A stretch of 64,000 bases of DNA from Herpetosiphonaceae bacterium (GCA_026003835.1 BPHZ01000007.1:1-64000), one strand, 5' to 3'. Shown: positions 19,231 through 27,700, counted from the stretch's first letter. Notes: a model not told the origin generated them from the sequence alone. A program made the numbers and translations.

Positions 19231-19821
19231 CTATGGCTGCCGCTCCGCCTGCTGTCTGCCAAGCCGGTAGACATGGATGAGGCCGGCCAGTTGTGCGGCC
19301 AGTGCGGGCGAGCGCCGATGGACGGCCTTGAGAAGCAAAAATTCAGCATCAGGGCTGAGGCAGGCACTGTGTTCGGCAACGGCGCGGAGCGCGGCACGAT
19401 ACGCCTGCGCCGTCGGGGAGGTTGCCTCTTGCAGCTCCTGGGCACTCAGGGGCGCCATGGTCTCGCAGAAATCGACAAAGACGCGAAAGGCTGCACAGGC
19501 AGCGCTTGCTGCAGGCTTGGCAGCACGCAGCGCCTTCTGGCAGCCGGTGTGAATGGCGACGGCCAGGCGGCGGTTGCTCTCAGGATCGCCGCCCGCAATG
19601 ACGATCTCTGCGCCGGTACACCAGACGGCAGGTTTGCCGGGCCAGCGGGGGAAATCATAACGCCAGCGCCCAGTATCGTGGCTCGGCTGCTCAGCCGCGC
19701 CCGGGATTTCGGAGACAATCCGCTTGATTGTCGCTACCGGCAGACGGTCGAGCCATATCGAAACCGTGATCGCCGCGGCGCGCTGGTGTTGCTGACCGGA
19801 CAGCGTCGGTACTATCGCCAT
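19231..19821 (-). CDS. hypothetical protein
   Basis: 196 residues with no domain I recognise. The N-terminal half contains beta-type segments and a Trp/Arg-rich stretch (GRWRYDFPRWPGKPAVW); the C-terminal half is Ala-rich and helical (about 90-196) with two Cys. No signal peptide or membrane segment. The opposite strand is also open over this interval, but its frame is Cys/Arg/Gly-rich and lacks protein-like periodicity, so I prefer the minus strand. Function unknown. Confidence 0.45.
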   Translation of the reverse strand: MAIVPTLSGQQHQRAAAITVSIWLDRLPVATIKRIVSEIPGAAEQPSHDTGRWRYDFPRWPGKPAVWCTGAEIVIAGGDPESNRRLAVAIHTGCQKALRAAKPAASAACAAFRVFVDFCETMAPLSAQELQEATSPTAQAYRAALRAVAEHSACLSPDAEFLLLKAVHRRSPALAAQLAGLIHVYRLGRQQAERQP

Positions 19822-20242
19822 GCGTGCTACCTGCTGTACGATTCGACATAAGAATCGCCTCTATCATAGCATGCATGTCAAGTTCCATGCCATTAGAAAA
19901 GGATCACCCTCCTTCGCCGTCGGGAGTGGCGCGGTTGCAATCGGATACAGATACAATCATCGCTCCTGTCCTGCAAAACAGGACCATGTCAACGTTGCCG
20001 TATGCCCCTCCCCGTTGTTCGCGCCGCTGCGCGATCGGCGTGTGGACGATTCCTCTTGACAAGTGGAGCTGCAGGTCCTATGGTTACGAGTTGAATTCAA
20101 CTTGCGCCTGCCGGCGAGTACATCGCAAGCGGCGCGGTGGGCAGCCCTCCCATGCGAGCTGCTGAATTGCTCTGCTGTTCCTCACCTGCGTGCCGGGCGA
20201 CCCTGGCGCCTGTCCACAGGCAAGAATATACAGGAGATCAGT
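19822..20242. other. intergenic region before the GH114 gene
   Basis: About 420 bases between divergent genes, presumably with promoters for both. Open frames here have no protein-like features. The only site I can name is CAGGAGA at 20231-20237, the ribosome binding site for the start at 20243. Confidence 0.4.
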
Positions 20243-21106
20243 ATGTACCGTTCCATCCTGGCGGGACTGGTGATCATCGTTCTTGTCGCCCTCGCCTGCG
20301 GCGAGTCCCGGCCGCCTGCAGTATCCTCCCGCGTGACAGAGCCAGCCGCAGCGGAGGAGCGGTGGCGGCCAGCCGTCGGCGCTACCTGGCAATGGCAGCT
20401 CAGCGGGCTCCCGATCGACCAGACCGTCGTCGCCTCCATCTACGATGTCGATCTCTTCGAGACCAGCGCGACGACGGTTGCGGAGCTCAAGGCCCAGGGA
20501 CGGCGGGTGATCTGCTATATCAGTGTAGGAACCCTTGAGGAGTGGCGCCCCGACGCGGATCAGTTTCCACCTGAGGTGATTGGCAAGGACTACGATGGGT
20601 GGCCAGGCGAGCGCTGGCTTGATATTCGCCGTATCGACCTGCTGGCGCCGCTGATGCGTGCGCGCTTCGACCAGTGCCGCGACAAGGGTTTTGACGGCAT
20701 CGAGCCGGATAACATGGACGGCTATCTTAACGATACGGGCTTTCCGCTAACCTATCAGGATCAGCTGGCCTACAACCGCTGGCTGGCCCAGGAAGCCCAT
20801 GCCAGAGGGCTCTCCATCGGCCTCAAGAACAATCCCGACCAGGTTACCGATTTGCTGCCGGACTTTGACTGGGCACTGACCGAAGAGTGCTTTGATCAGG
20901 GGTGGTGCGAGCAACTCCGCCCGTTCATCGAGGCGGGCAAGCCGGTTTTCGCGGCCGAGTACACCGATACCGGGATCGTCCTTGACCAGTTCTGTCCCCA
21001 GGCCCGGCAACTCCGCTTTAGTGCCATCCTCAAGCGGCGCGACCTTGATGCCTGGCGGCAGGCCTGCCTCAGCGTGATCTATCTGCCCCTGCAGGCCTCC
21101 CCATGA
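20243..21106 (+). CDS. secreted lipoprotein, GH114 family (endo-alpha-1,4-polygalactosaminidase-like)
   Basis: 287 residues. A lipoprotein signal peptide (MYRSILAGLVIIVLVALAC, lipobox ALAC) is followed by a GH114-type TIM barrel: WQWQLSG near the start, IYDVDLF, VICYISVG(T), WLDIRR, FDGIEPDN, LSIGLKNN and FAAEYTD. This series matches the family once described as TM1410-like and known from a Pseudomonas polygalactosaminidase and fungal Ega3/Sph3 enzymes that cut galactosaminogalactan. Asp/Glu in FDGIEPDN are the likely catalytic residues. I start at 20243, not further upstream, because of the lipobox and the ribosome binding site CAGGAGA. Likely acts on extracellular aminosugar polysaccharide; substrate is inferred. 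Confidence 0.8.
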   Translation: MYRSILAGLVIIVLVALACGESRPPAVSSRVTEPAAAEERWRPAVGATWQWQLSGLPIDQTVVASIYDVDLFETSATTVAELKAQGRRVICYISVGTLEEWRPDADQFPPEVIGKDYDGWPGERWLDIRRIDLLAPLMRARFDQCRDKGFDGIEPDNMDGYLNDTGFPLTYQDQLAYNRWLAQEAHARGLSIGLKNNPDQVTDLLPDFDWALTEECFDQGWCEQLRPFIEAGKPVFAAEYTDTGIVLDQFCPQARQLRFSAILKRRDLDAWRQACLSVIYLPLQASP

Positions 21107-21138
21107 CATAGCCGTTCCGAGGCCGCTATCTTCGCCGC

Positions 21139-22677
21139 TTAGGCCGGACTGGCGTCGGCTATACGTGCGGCGGCTGCAAGCGGTAGATCCTCCATCACCA
21201 GAGAGGTCGTCACTGCCGCCGATAACAGTACGCCGGGAATCCCGGCACCAGGGTGGGTACCGGCGCCGACGAAGTACAGCCCGGGAAGGGCGCCATAGCG
21301 ATTGTGCACGCGGAAATAGGCCGACTGTGTTAGCGTCGGTTCCAACGAAAAGGCCGCGCCCATCCAGCTGCCAAGCTGCGATTCGAAGTCAAGCGGAGTG
21401 AAGCGGTGCTCGACGACGATGTGCTGCTCCAATCCCTCCAGTCCAAGCTGCTCCTCCAGCATCCGCACAATCCGCTGGCGCAGTACCGGCCCTTCGCGCT
21501 GCCAGTCGATGCCATGGCCCAGGTTGGGCACTGGCGCCAACACATATAGACTTTCGCAGCCCGGCGGCGCCAACGACGGATCGGTTTTGGTCGGCGCATG
21601 GAGATACACCGCCAGATCTTGCGGCATGCCGCGCCCATCGAAGATTTCAGCGATCAACCGGCGATAGTGGTCGGGCATAAACACAGTATGATGCTTCAGC
21701 TGGCTGTACTGTTTGCGCACGCCAAGGTAGAGCAGGAAGCAGCTCATCGAGTAGTGTGCGCGGCGTAGCCGGGCTGTGCTGATGCGTCCGCGATAGGCCG
21801 CCGGCAACAGCTTCAGCAGCATGGTTGTCACATCGCTGTTGGCGACTACTGCTGCCGCCCGCAGCTGTTCGCCGCCTGCCAGCCTGACGCCGGCGGTCCT
21901 GCCGTTTTCCACCAGGATCTGCTCGACTGGGCTGTTGCAGCGCACGATGCCGCCAAGATCGTGGAAGAGCCGCTCCAGCGCTCTGACCAGGCTGTACATG
22001 CCGCCCATAGCAAAATGCACGCCCTGGAGGCGCTCCAGGTAGGGGATGATGCTGTAGATTGCGCTGGCCCGGAAGGGGTTGCCGCCGATAAACAGCGGGT
22101 GGAATGAAAAGACCATACGCATGTAGGGGTGGCGGAAATAGCGTGCCGCGAGGCGATAGACGCTGCTGGCCGCGCCGGACCGCACCAGCTCGGGAAGGAC
22201 GCGTAGAAATGATGGCAGATTGACAAACGGCCTGGCAGCAAGGTCGGCGAAGGCTCGCTCGTAGATCGCCTGGGTGTGTCGCAGAAAGGCGCGGTAGCCG
22301 ACCACATCGGCCTGATCGAACCTGGCGATCTCCGCCTCATCGGCCTCCGCTGTGCCCCAGTAGTCAAAATGGCGACCATCCTCAAAATAGATGCGGTAGA
22401 ACGGGCTGAGTGGAACGATTTCCAGGTCGTCCTGCATTCGTCGCCCAGCCACCTGCCATAGCTGCTCGATAAGCTCAGGCGCCGTAATCAGCGTCGGACC
22501 CATGTCAAAAGTGAAGCCGTCCTGTTTCAATTGATAGGCGCGTCCTCCCAGGCGCTCGCGCGCCTCGACCAGTGTCACCTGATACCCCGCCGCCTGCAAT
22601 CTGATCGCCGCCGCCAGCCCACCGAAACCGCCGCCGATGACGATCAGCGATGGCGCTGCGCCACGTGCTCGTCTCAT
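21139..22677 (-). CDS. crtI: phytoene desaturase, CrtI type
   Basis: 512-residue FAD-dependent carotenoid desaturase. The N-terminal dinucleotide fold LIVIGGGFGGLAAAIRLQAA (about 11-30) continues to VEARERLGGRA. The C-terminal CrtI signature FVGAGTHPGAGIPG is present near residue 475, and residues between (FDMGPTLI, AMGGMYSLV) fit CrtI. Last gene of the crtB-GT2-cruF-crtI operon, overlapping the preceding gene by 4 bp (22674-22677). It converts phytoene to lycopene or neurosporene; the number of desaturation steps cannot be read from sequence. Close CrtI-like relatives (CrtN, CrtD, CrtO) exist, but the operon with CrtB favours CrtI. Confidence 0.9.
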   Translation of the reverse strand: MRRARGAAPSLIVIGGGFGGLAAAIRLQAAGYQVTLVEARERLGGRAYQLKQDGFTFDMGPTLITAPELIEQLWQVAGRRMQDDLEIVPLSPFYRIYFEDGRHFDYWGTAEADEAEIARFDQADVVGYRAFLRHTQAIYERAFADLAARPFVNLPSFLRVLPELVRSGAASSVYRLAARYFRHPYMRMVFSFHPLFIGGNPFRASAIYSIIPYLERLQGVHFAMGGMYSLVRALERLFHDLGGIVRCNSPVEQILVENGRTAGVRLAGGEQLRAAAVVANSDVTTMLLKLLPAAYRGRISTARLRRAHYSMSCFLLYLGVRKQYSQLKHHTVFMPDHYRRLIAEIFDGRGMPQDLAVYLHAPTKTDPSLAPPGCESLYVLAPVPNLGHGIDWQREGPVLRQRIVRMLEEQLGLEGLEQHIVVEHRFTPLDFESQLGSWMGAAFSLEPTLTQSAYFRVHNRYGALPGLYFVGAGTHPGAGIPGVLLSAAVTTSLVMEDLPLAAAARIADASPA

Positions 22678-24245
22678 AGCTGCGCACTCCTTGCAGCCAG
22701 CACCTGCTCCTCGGCATGGGCGGCGGATAGGCGACGCACCTGTTGCTCGACGCTGTGGACGAATGCTGCTGTACTCTGTTGGTTGAGATAGATCGGCCGG
22801 CCCAGGCGCAGCACCGCGCGCCAGCGCCGGCCGCGCTGGTAGCTCAACCCGGCCGGAATCACTGGAATGCCGGCTCCCAGTCGCCGCTCGGCCAGTGCCA
22901 GGATGCGGGCAAAGCCCGGCCGGAAGGGCAGCATACGCTGTTCGTCTCGTCTAGCGCTGGCGTGTGGATCGATTGCCGGGTAGCCCTCAGCAAAGATGAC
23001 CAGCAGGTGTCCACGACACAGCGCCTCAACGGCCTCGGCAATGCCACGCCGCAGATAGCGCCGCACCTCTTCGGGCTGGTAGGCGCTGCGTCGCGCGGTG
23101 TCCCGGTTCTGCAGCGCTTCCGGACGCAGGATGATCGGCCAGCCAGCGCTGCGGCAGGCCCACTCCATCAGCCATCGAGTCCAGCGGCTGCGTATCCAGT
23201 CCAACCCGACCAGGATCGAGACCGGCTGCGGCAGCTTTGCCAGCAGGATACAGCCATCGTAGAGGTGATGGTAATGGCGGCTGACGATCAGGGCTGGCCC
23301 GCGCTGCGGCAGATGTTCAAGCCCTTCCACTGCGATTTCGATCTTGCGCGACGCGATGGATCCCGCGCCGGCACGCAAAACGCGGCGGGCAATGCCGCCC
23401 TCCTCCCGATCGTTCTGGTCCGCTGTGCCTCCGGTATCGGCCCTATCGACCAGCGCCAGCAGCGCCGGTAGCCCACCCAGGAGAGCAGCGATCAGCACCG
23501 GCTGCCACAGGCCAACACTGAGACTAAGCGCGGAGGCGAAGATCATATTGGCGATGTAGACGCCGAACGGCACCCAGCGTACTCGTCGATCTAGGCTGGC
23601 CTCGCTGCGCCACAGCTGCCGGCTCAATCCCATAAAGGCCAGCCCGGTCAATGACCAGCCAGCGAAGTTTTTGATCGGCATCCCGAAGTAGGAACCCTGC
23701 TCGTACCAGACCCAGAACTTGATCGGCAGGCTTTCGTGGGCCATGGCCGGATCCAGCACCAGATCCCAGACTGTCAGGAACCACACGCCCAGCAGGAGCG
23801 TCGGCCAGCTGCTGCGCCAGCGACCCCTGGCGATTGCCGCGGCCAGCAGATATGAGGCGAAGCCCATGTAGAACCACGAGAGCGGGATGGTGTAGGGCAC
23901 GCGACCCAGCACCTTGGTGCCCAGGCCGTCAGTGTAGGCGTAGTTGCCGAACGGCCAGCCGGTGCCGGTGCCGATCAGCTCGGAGCCGAGGGAGAGGCTA
24001 ACCGCCAGACCGAGGAAGATCAGCGTTTTGCGTCGCCCGACAAAGCGCAGCCCCAGCGCCAGCATGACTGCCAGCCCCAGTAGAATATGCAAGGATCCGG
24101 CGTAGCGCATACCGAAGACGAAGACCCGGCCCGCCTGTGGGCTATCGGCCCAGAGTTCGGGATGCGGCAGGGCGATCAGCAGCCCACTCAAGCCGAACAG
24201 CAGCGCCACTAAATGTGCCAAAAACAGCCAGCGCACAAGTTTCAT
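22674..24245 (-). CDS. CruF-like carotenoid hydratase fused to PlsC-type acyltransferase
   Basis: 523 residues, two enzymes in one chain. Residues about 1-280 are polytopic (about seven hydrophobic segments) and match the carotenoid biosynthesis membrane family that includes CruF 1',2'-hydratase (GTGWPFGNYAYTDGLG, PLSWFYMGF, VWDLVLDPAM). Residues about 295-500 are a PlsC-fold acyltransferase with SRHYHHLYDG (H-x4-D catalytic pair) and FAEGYPAID. Fatty acylation of a carotenoid glucoside (CruD-like) is the obvious job given the adjacent GT2 and CrtI. I start at 24245: its ATG overlaps the stop of the glycosyltransferase gene (ATGA, 24242-24245), and membrane sequence begins right after. The fusion is the notable feature. 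Confidence 0.8.
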   Translation of the reverse strand: MKLVRWLFLAHLVALLFGLSGLLIALPHPELWADSPQAGRVFVFGMRYAGSLHILLGLAVMLALGLRFVGRRKTLIFLGLAVSLSLGSELIGTGTGWPFGNYAYTDGLGTKVLGRVPYTIPLSWFYMGFASYLLAAAIARGRWRSSWPTLLLGVWFLTVWDLVLDPAMAHESLPIKFWVWYEQGSYFGMPIKNFAGWSLTGLAFMGLSRQLWRSEASLDRRVRWVPFGVYIANMIFASALSLSVGLWQPVLIAALLGGLPALLALVDRADTGGTADQNDREEGGIARRVLRAGAGSIASRKIEIAVEGLEHLPQRGPALIVSRHYHHLYDGCILLAKLPQPVSILVGLDWIRSRWTRWLMEWACRSAGWPIILRPEALQNRDTARRSAYQPEEVRRYLRRGIAEAVEALCRGHLLVIFAEGYPAIDPHASARRDEQRMLPFRPGFARILALAERRLGAGIPVIPAGLSYQRGRRWRAVLRLGRPIYLNQQSTAAFVHSVEQQVRRLSAAHAEEQVLAARSAQL

Positions 24246-25393
24246 AGGCTCCTCATCTGAATCAGCTGGCGGCCACGCCAGAAATGCCGGCGCCGGAGAG
24301 CACTGCTCCATAGCTTTGCCGCCACTGCAAGATCACACATCGGTGAAAGCCAGTATGTCCAGGGACGCTGCCGATAGGCGCGTGCCGTGCCTGCCAGTAC
24401 GCCTAGCCGGACAGCCACCAACGCCACATTGATCAGCAATAACGCACGTCTGCGGCTCCGCAGCGCCGCCAGCAGCGCCAGCAGCGGCATCGGCAGCGCC
24501 TGCACCAGTGTTACTTCACATAACTTGCCGTATCCGTTGGAAAATTGGTCGCGCATGGGCAGGGATCGTGTCCAACCTTGCCAGGCTTCGCGCCAGGACT
24601 GGTACATTTCGACGCACGCCAGATCGCCGGCCTCGTAGAAGCCGAGCCGACAGCCGGATATCACGAGATGTCGCGCAAGGGTGATATCTTCGCACAGCGA
24701 GGCGCGTACCGGTCCAAAGCCGCCGTAGCGTAACAGCGCCGCGCGCCTGACAAGAAAACATTGGCCGTTGGCCTGTACCTCGCGCCAGCTGTCGAATTCG
24801 CTGCCTGGAATGCCGTAGCGGTAGACCAGGGTTGTCAGGAGAGAGGGGTGCAACAAACCCAACGCCGCGTCCGCAAGCTCCTGCCGCGTTGCCACGCTCA
24901 GGCCATCAAGCTCTCGGCTATGGGCCATTTGCAACAGCGCGACAGCCAGCGCCCGCGCCGGGCGCACGTCGGCGTCGATGGTCAGCAACCACTCGCTGTC
25001 GGAGCTGCTGTGGTCCAGCCCTACCTGCAGGCCCCAGGCCTTGCCGTTCCACCCCTCAGGTACGGGGCTGGCATCGATCAGGTGCACCCGCTGGTCGCGC
25101 TCGGCAAAACTGTTCACCAATGTCTGTGTGCCGTCGCGCGAGCCACCGTCGACCACCAGGATCTCGCGGACCTCGCAGCCCTGACTCAGCAGCCCCTCCA
25201 GGCAGGGCGCCAGCCGGCGGCGCTCGTCGAGCACCGGCACTACTACGCTGATGCACTTGTGTGGCGCCGCTTGATCGGTCGGCGGTGCAATCTTGCTGCC
25301 CGCAGCGGTGCGCGCCATACGCAGCAGCACACGACCGCCAAGCAGCGCCTGCAGCGCCGCCAACAGATTTACTGGCTCGATTGGCTGAATCAT
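24242..25393 (-). CDS. family 2 glycosyltransferase, CruC-like
   Basis: 383 residues. GT-A fold of family 2: SVVVPVLDERRRL (about 50-62), ILVVDGGSRDGT, LLTIDADVRPA (DxD-type metal site), CEDITLARHLV and QSWREAWQGW (acceptor/base region). A hydrophobic N-terminal segment and a C-terminal pair of membrane helices (about 300-345) place it at the membrane. Similar enzymes include hopanoid-associated HpnB and CruC, which glucosylates 1'-hydroxy-carotenoids. Sitting between crtB and cruF with 4-bp overlaps on both sides, it most likely glucosylates the hydroxylated carotenoid. HpnB-like activity is the alternative. Confidence 0.8.
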   Translation of the reverse strand: MIQPIEPVNLLAALQALLGGRVLLRMARTAAGSKIAPPTDQAAPHKCISVVVPVLDERRRLAPCLEGLLSQGCEVREILVVDGGSRDGTQTLVNSFAERDQRVHLIDASPVPEGWNGKAWGLQVGLDHSSSDSEWLLTIDADVRPARALAVALLQMAHSRELDGLSVATRQELADAALGLLHPSLLTTLVYRYGIPGSEFDSWREVQANGQCFLVRRAALLRYGGFGPVRASLCEDITLARHLVISGCRLGFYEAGDLACVEMYQSWREAWQGWTRSLPMRDQFSNGYGKLCEVTLVQALPMPLLALLAALRSRRRALLLINVALVAVRLGVLAGTARAYRQRPWTYWLSPMCDLAVAAKLWSSALRRRHFWRGRQLIQMRSL

Positions 25394-26391
25394 CCTCCGG
25401 CCTCTTTAAATGTGTTGTAGCTGCGCTGCTGATGCTCCCCGCTACGCCAGAGCCGATTGAGAATCAGCGCGATGCCCATTTCGGTCAACTTCTCCATAGG
25501 CGAGGTGACCGCACGGCGGCGCAGCACGTCGTAGCCATTGCGCTCGATCACCCGCAAAATTTTGCGATACAGCCGGCTCGCCAGCAGGATCGGCAGGCGA
25601 CAATCAGGGGATAACAGCCAAATGCCACTCATACCACTGCGGTAGTAGCTGTGGGCGCGGGCGATCTGGAATTGTAGTAGCCGCCGGAAACGCTCGTCAG
25701 GCAACCCGCCGCGCGCCGCCAGCGTGGTGAGATGCGCATGCGATAAGCCGAAGCGCTCCAGCTCCGTATTGGGCAGGTAGATCCGATCGCGTGCCAGGTC
25801 GCCGCCAACATCCCGCAAAATATTGGTCAGCTGCATGGCAATGCCCAGGTTTTCGGCAGCGGCCAGCGCCTGGCGCGACGTGGCGCCGAGCACGTGGCTC
25901 ATCGCCAGGCCGACGGTCGAGGCCACCTGGTAGCAGTACTGGCGCAGCTCCTCGAAGTGAGTAAGCCGGCGCTTGGGAAGATCGGCAACCATGCCGTCGA
26001 GAAAATCTAAAAAATAGCTGGTGGGGATGGCATACTGCTCCAACACCTCGGCCAGTTGTGTACCCAGCGGTTCGCGTGGCGCCCGCTCGGAGCCGGGCCT
26101 CTGCAACCAATCGCGCCAGGTAGCGATCTCCAGCAGGATCGGCGCTGTTGGAGCGTCCTCGGGTCGTTCGTCGATCAGATCATCAAGAGTGCGAAAGAAG
26201 GCGTAGAGCGTGATAGTGGCGCGGCGCTGTGCAATGGGGAGAAAGCGAGTCGCTAGCGCAAAGGTTTTCCCATGCGCTCCGATCAGGTGTTCCAGCGCGT
26301 GGTCTGTGCTCAGTTGAGCACGGACTCTGTCCGGCGGCTGCGCCGCTGCCAGTGTCAGCGTTTGCTGAAGATCGTGAAGCTGGAATGCCAT
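25390..26391 (-). CDS. crtB: phytoene synthase
   Basis: 333 residues; all-helical trans-isoprenyl head-to-head synthase that joins two geranylgeranyl-PP into phytoene. The two Asp-rich metal sites are seen as TLDDLIDE (about 69-75) and NILRDVGGDLARD (about 190-202). Other family marks: GKTFALATRFLP and YCYQVASTVG. First gene of the carotenoid operon; the next gene overlaps by 4 bp. Upstream, 62 bp separate it from a tetR gene, and an inverted repeat lies in that gap. Squalene synthase-like HpnC/HpnD enzymes are related, but CrtI in the operon favours phytoene synthase. Confidence 0.92.
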   Translation of the reverse strand: MAFQLHDLQQTLTLAAAQPPDRVRAQLSTDHALEHLIGAHGKTFALATRFLPIAQRRATITLYAFFRTLDDLIDERPEDAPTAPILLEIATWRDWLQRPGSERAPREPLGTQLAEVLEQYAIPTSYFLDFLDGMVADLPKRRLTHFEELRQYCYQVASTVGLAMSHVLGATSRQALAAAENLGIAMQLTNILRDVGGDLARDRIYLPNTELERFGLSHAHLTTLAARGGLPDERFRRLLQFQIARAHSYYRSGMSGIWLLSPDCRLPILLASRLYRKILRVIERNGYDVLRRRAVTSPMEKLTEMGIALILNRLWRSGEHQQRSYNTFKEAGG

Positions 26392-26412
26392 ACCTAAACC
26401 TCCCTGCGTAAA

Positions 26413-26430
26413 CTACCAATTTTTAGGTAG
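26413..26430. promoter_or_regulatory. inverted repeat upstream of crtB, candidate TetR operator
   Basis: CTACCAATTTTTAGGTAG has 5-bp arms CTACC/GGTAG. It is 22 bases upstream of the crtB start (26391) and resembles the palindrome in front of the tetR gene: both contain ACCTAC and TAA. It is well placed to block transcription of the carotenoid operon. Confidence 0.5.
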
Positions 26431-26453
26431 GTTACGGATAAAAAAAAAGAAAA

Positions 26454-27047
26454 TCAACGCGCCAGCAGACCAAACAATAATGTATCAATCAGGTTGTTAG
26501 CCATGGCATCTTTTGTCATAGAACTGAAGCGAGCGCCAACCTGAACGGCATCCATCATAGCAAGAAACGATCCAGCCAGTAGAAGATCAGCAGGATTGTT
26601 GTGCTCGCCACGCTCCCGGGCCGTACGAAAAGCGCTGGCCAGGGGCAGCAGCAGCGCCTCAAACGTCAGCCGCGTCAATCGCCTGGAATGCTCCTCGGAA
26701 AGCGCGGGCATATCGGAGTTCACCATACGCACGAGATCAACCGGCGGGTGATCCAGCAGCCAGCGCGACGCAGCCAACAGCTGGTCTCGCAAATGTGGCC
26801 CGGCGCTGGCGACAGCCTGCTCCAATGCGAGCCGATGGCGTGCCATGGCCCGTTCCACCACCTCGACATACAACTGCTGTTTGCCACCGGGAACATGGTG
26901 ATATAGTGAAGCCTGCCGCACACCCATTGCATCGGCGATATCGCGCATGGTGACCGCTTCGTACCCCTGCTCGCTAAACAGTCGCTCTGCTACATCCAGC
27001 AACCGATTCCGCGGAGAGGTTGTCTGTTCCGAGATTGTCTGCTTCAT
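26454..27047 (-). CDS. TetR family transcriptional regulator
   Basis: 197 residues. A TetR-type N-terminal helix-turn-helix covers about 10-57: LLDVAERLFSEQGYEAVTM, then ADAMGVRQASLYHHVPGGKQQLYVEVV. The helical ligand-binding C-terminal half (about 65-197) is not specific enough to name a ligand. The gene lies just upstream of, and on the same strand as, the carotenoid operon, with a perfect 16-bp palindrome 16 bp in front of its own start. Probable autorepressor that also controls crtB; inferred from position and operators. Confidence 0.9.
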   Translation of the reverse strand: MKQTISEQTTSPRNRLLDVAERLFSEQGYEAVTMRDIADAMGVRQASLYHHVPGGKQQLYVEVVERAMARHRLALEQAVASAGPHLRDQLLAASRWLLDHPPVDLVRMVNSDMPALSEEHSRRLTRLTFEALLLPLASAFRTARERGEHNNPADLLLAGSFLAMMDAVQVGARFSSMTKDAMANNLIDTLLFGLLAR

Positions 27048-27062
27048 AGAGCCTCCCGCCTA

Positions 27063-27078
27063 CCTACTAATTAGTAGG
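27063..27078. promoter_or_regulatory. perfect palindrome before tetR, candidate autoregulatory operator
   Basis: CCTACTAATTAGTAGG is a perfect 16-bp palindrome ending 16 bases from the tetR start codon. Length, symmetry and position fit a TetR operator. Confidence 0.6.
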
Positions 27079-27402
27079 GTACACCTGATCGCCAGTCATG
27101 GCAAGCCCAGTCGCTGCCAGCTGCGGCGCCGCTGTTATCCACGACTTCTTGAGCAGGATGGATGTGACAACAGCCGGCATCCCAAAGAACCTTGGTATCA
27201 GGCAGTCTATCACCATTCTAACTTCATTCCAAGCAGAATCTCCACGACCAGAGTCGCCGGACGTTTGGCCATCCTGCGTTTCTACGTCTCGTCGTGTTGG
27301 CTGATGGCTTAAGCGCTCTCTTAAATCAACGCTACCATTTTGTCTCTGCCGCGCCCAACGAGCTGTTCGTAGAAGACGTGGTGGCTCTTTATTGTTCGGA
27401 TT

Positions 27403-27421
27403 CGGGGGTTGGCACCCCCCG
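27403..27421. repeat. G/C-run hairpin, REP-like
   Basis: CGGGGGT (27403-27409) pairs with ACCCCCCG (27414-27421), with one bulged C. It is followed by polypyrimidine sequence and a second hairpin. Such G5/C5 hairpins in intergenic space look like dispersed REP-type elements; copy number cannot be judged here. Confidence 0.5.
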
Positions 27422-27471
27422 AGCCCCGCGCGGTTCGCCCTCCCTTCCGTCCCTCCCTCCAGGAGGAAAAC

Positions 27472-27494
27472 GCCGGGGGTGTTCCTCCCCCGGC
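27472..27494. repeat. G/C-run hairpin, REP-like
   Basis: Perfect 8-bp arms GCCGGGGG (27472-27479) and CCCCCGGC (27487-27494) with a 7-nt loop. Together with the hairpin at 27403-27421 it may form one dispersed element. It is not close to a gene end, so a terminator role is less likely. Confidence 0.55.
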
Positions 27495-27663
27495 ACCCCC
27501 AACGCATCCCGAAAGTGTATGCATTAAAACAGACAAAAACGTTGTATCAAGCGCGGGCCAATTTGTTTCATGAGTATCTTCGGCTGAGTTGCGCAACCCC
27601 CGCATTCGGGCAGTTCGACCTGCCTAGGCGAAAGTCCTGGTTTTTTAAGAGCGTTGCCACCTG

Positions 27664-27700
27664 GTTTGAAAGGTCTTGAATCTCCCTAGGAGATTGAAAC
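27664..27700 (+). CRISPR. solitary CRISPR-type repeat, array lost or never expanded
   Basis: The 37-base segment ends in GGAGATTGAAAC, the typical 3' end of type I/III repeats, and contains a hairpin ATCTCC (27680-27685)-CTA-GGAGAT (27689-27694). No second intact copy is visible nearby; a weak echo (GGGAGTCTCAATTTC) sits about 16-31 bases downstream. Located 400 bases before a type III-D operon, it is best read as the remnant of an array. The left boundary is approximate. Confidence 0.6.

Larger units (their letters stand above)
27079..27663. other. intergenic region with REP-like hairpins, no gene recognised
   Basis: About 585 bases between tetR and a CRISPR repeat. Open frames on both strands are of odd composition and I do not support any as genes. 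The middle (about 27400-27500) is an unusual C- and G-rich stretch with two hairpins. Confidence 0.5.

Noticed and set aside
19171..19851. Plus-strand open frame opposite the hypothetical protein at 19231-19821
   Set aside because: Rich in Cys, Gly and Arg, no plausible ribosome binding site; the minus-strand frame looks more like a protein, though certainty is low.
27067..27507. Minus-strand open frame of 146 codons next to tetR
   Set aside because: Arg/Gly-rich, spans the G/C-run hairpins and the TetR palindrome, no recognisable domain.
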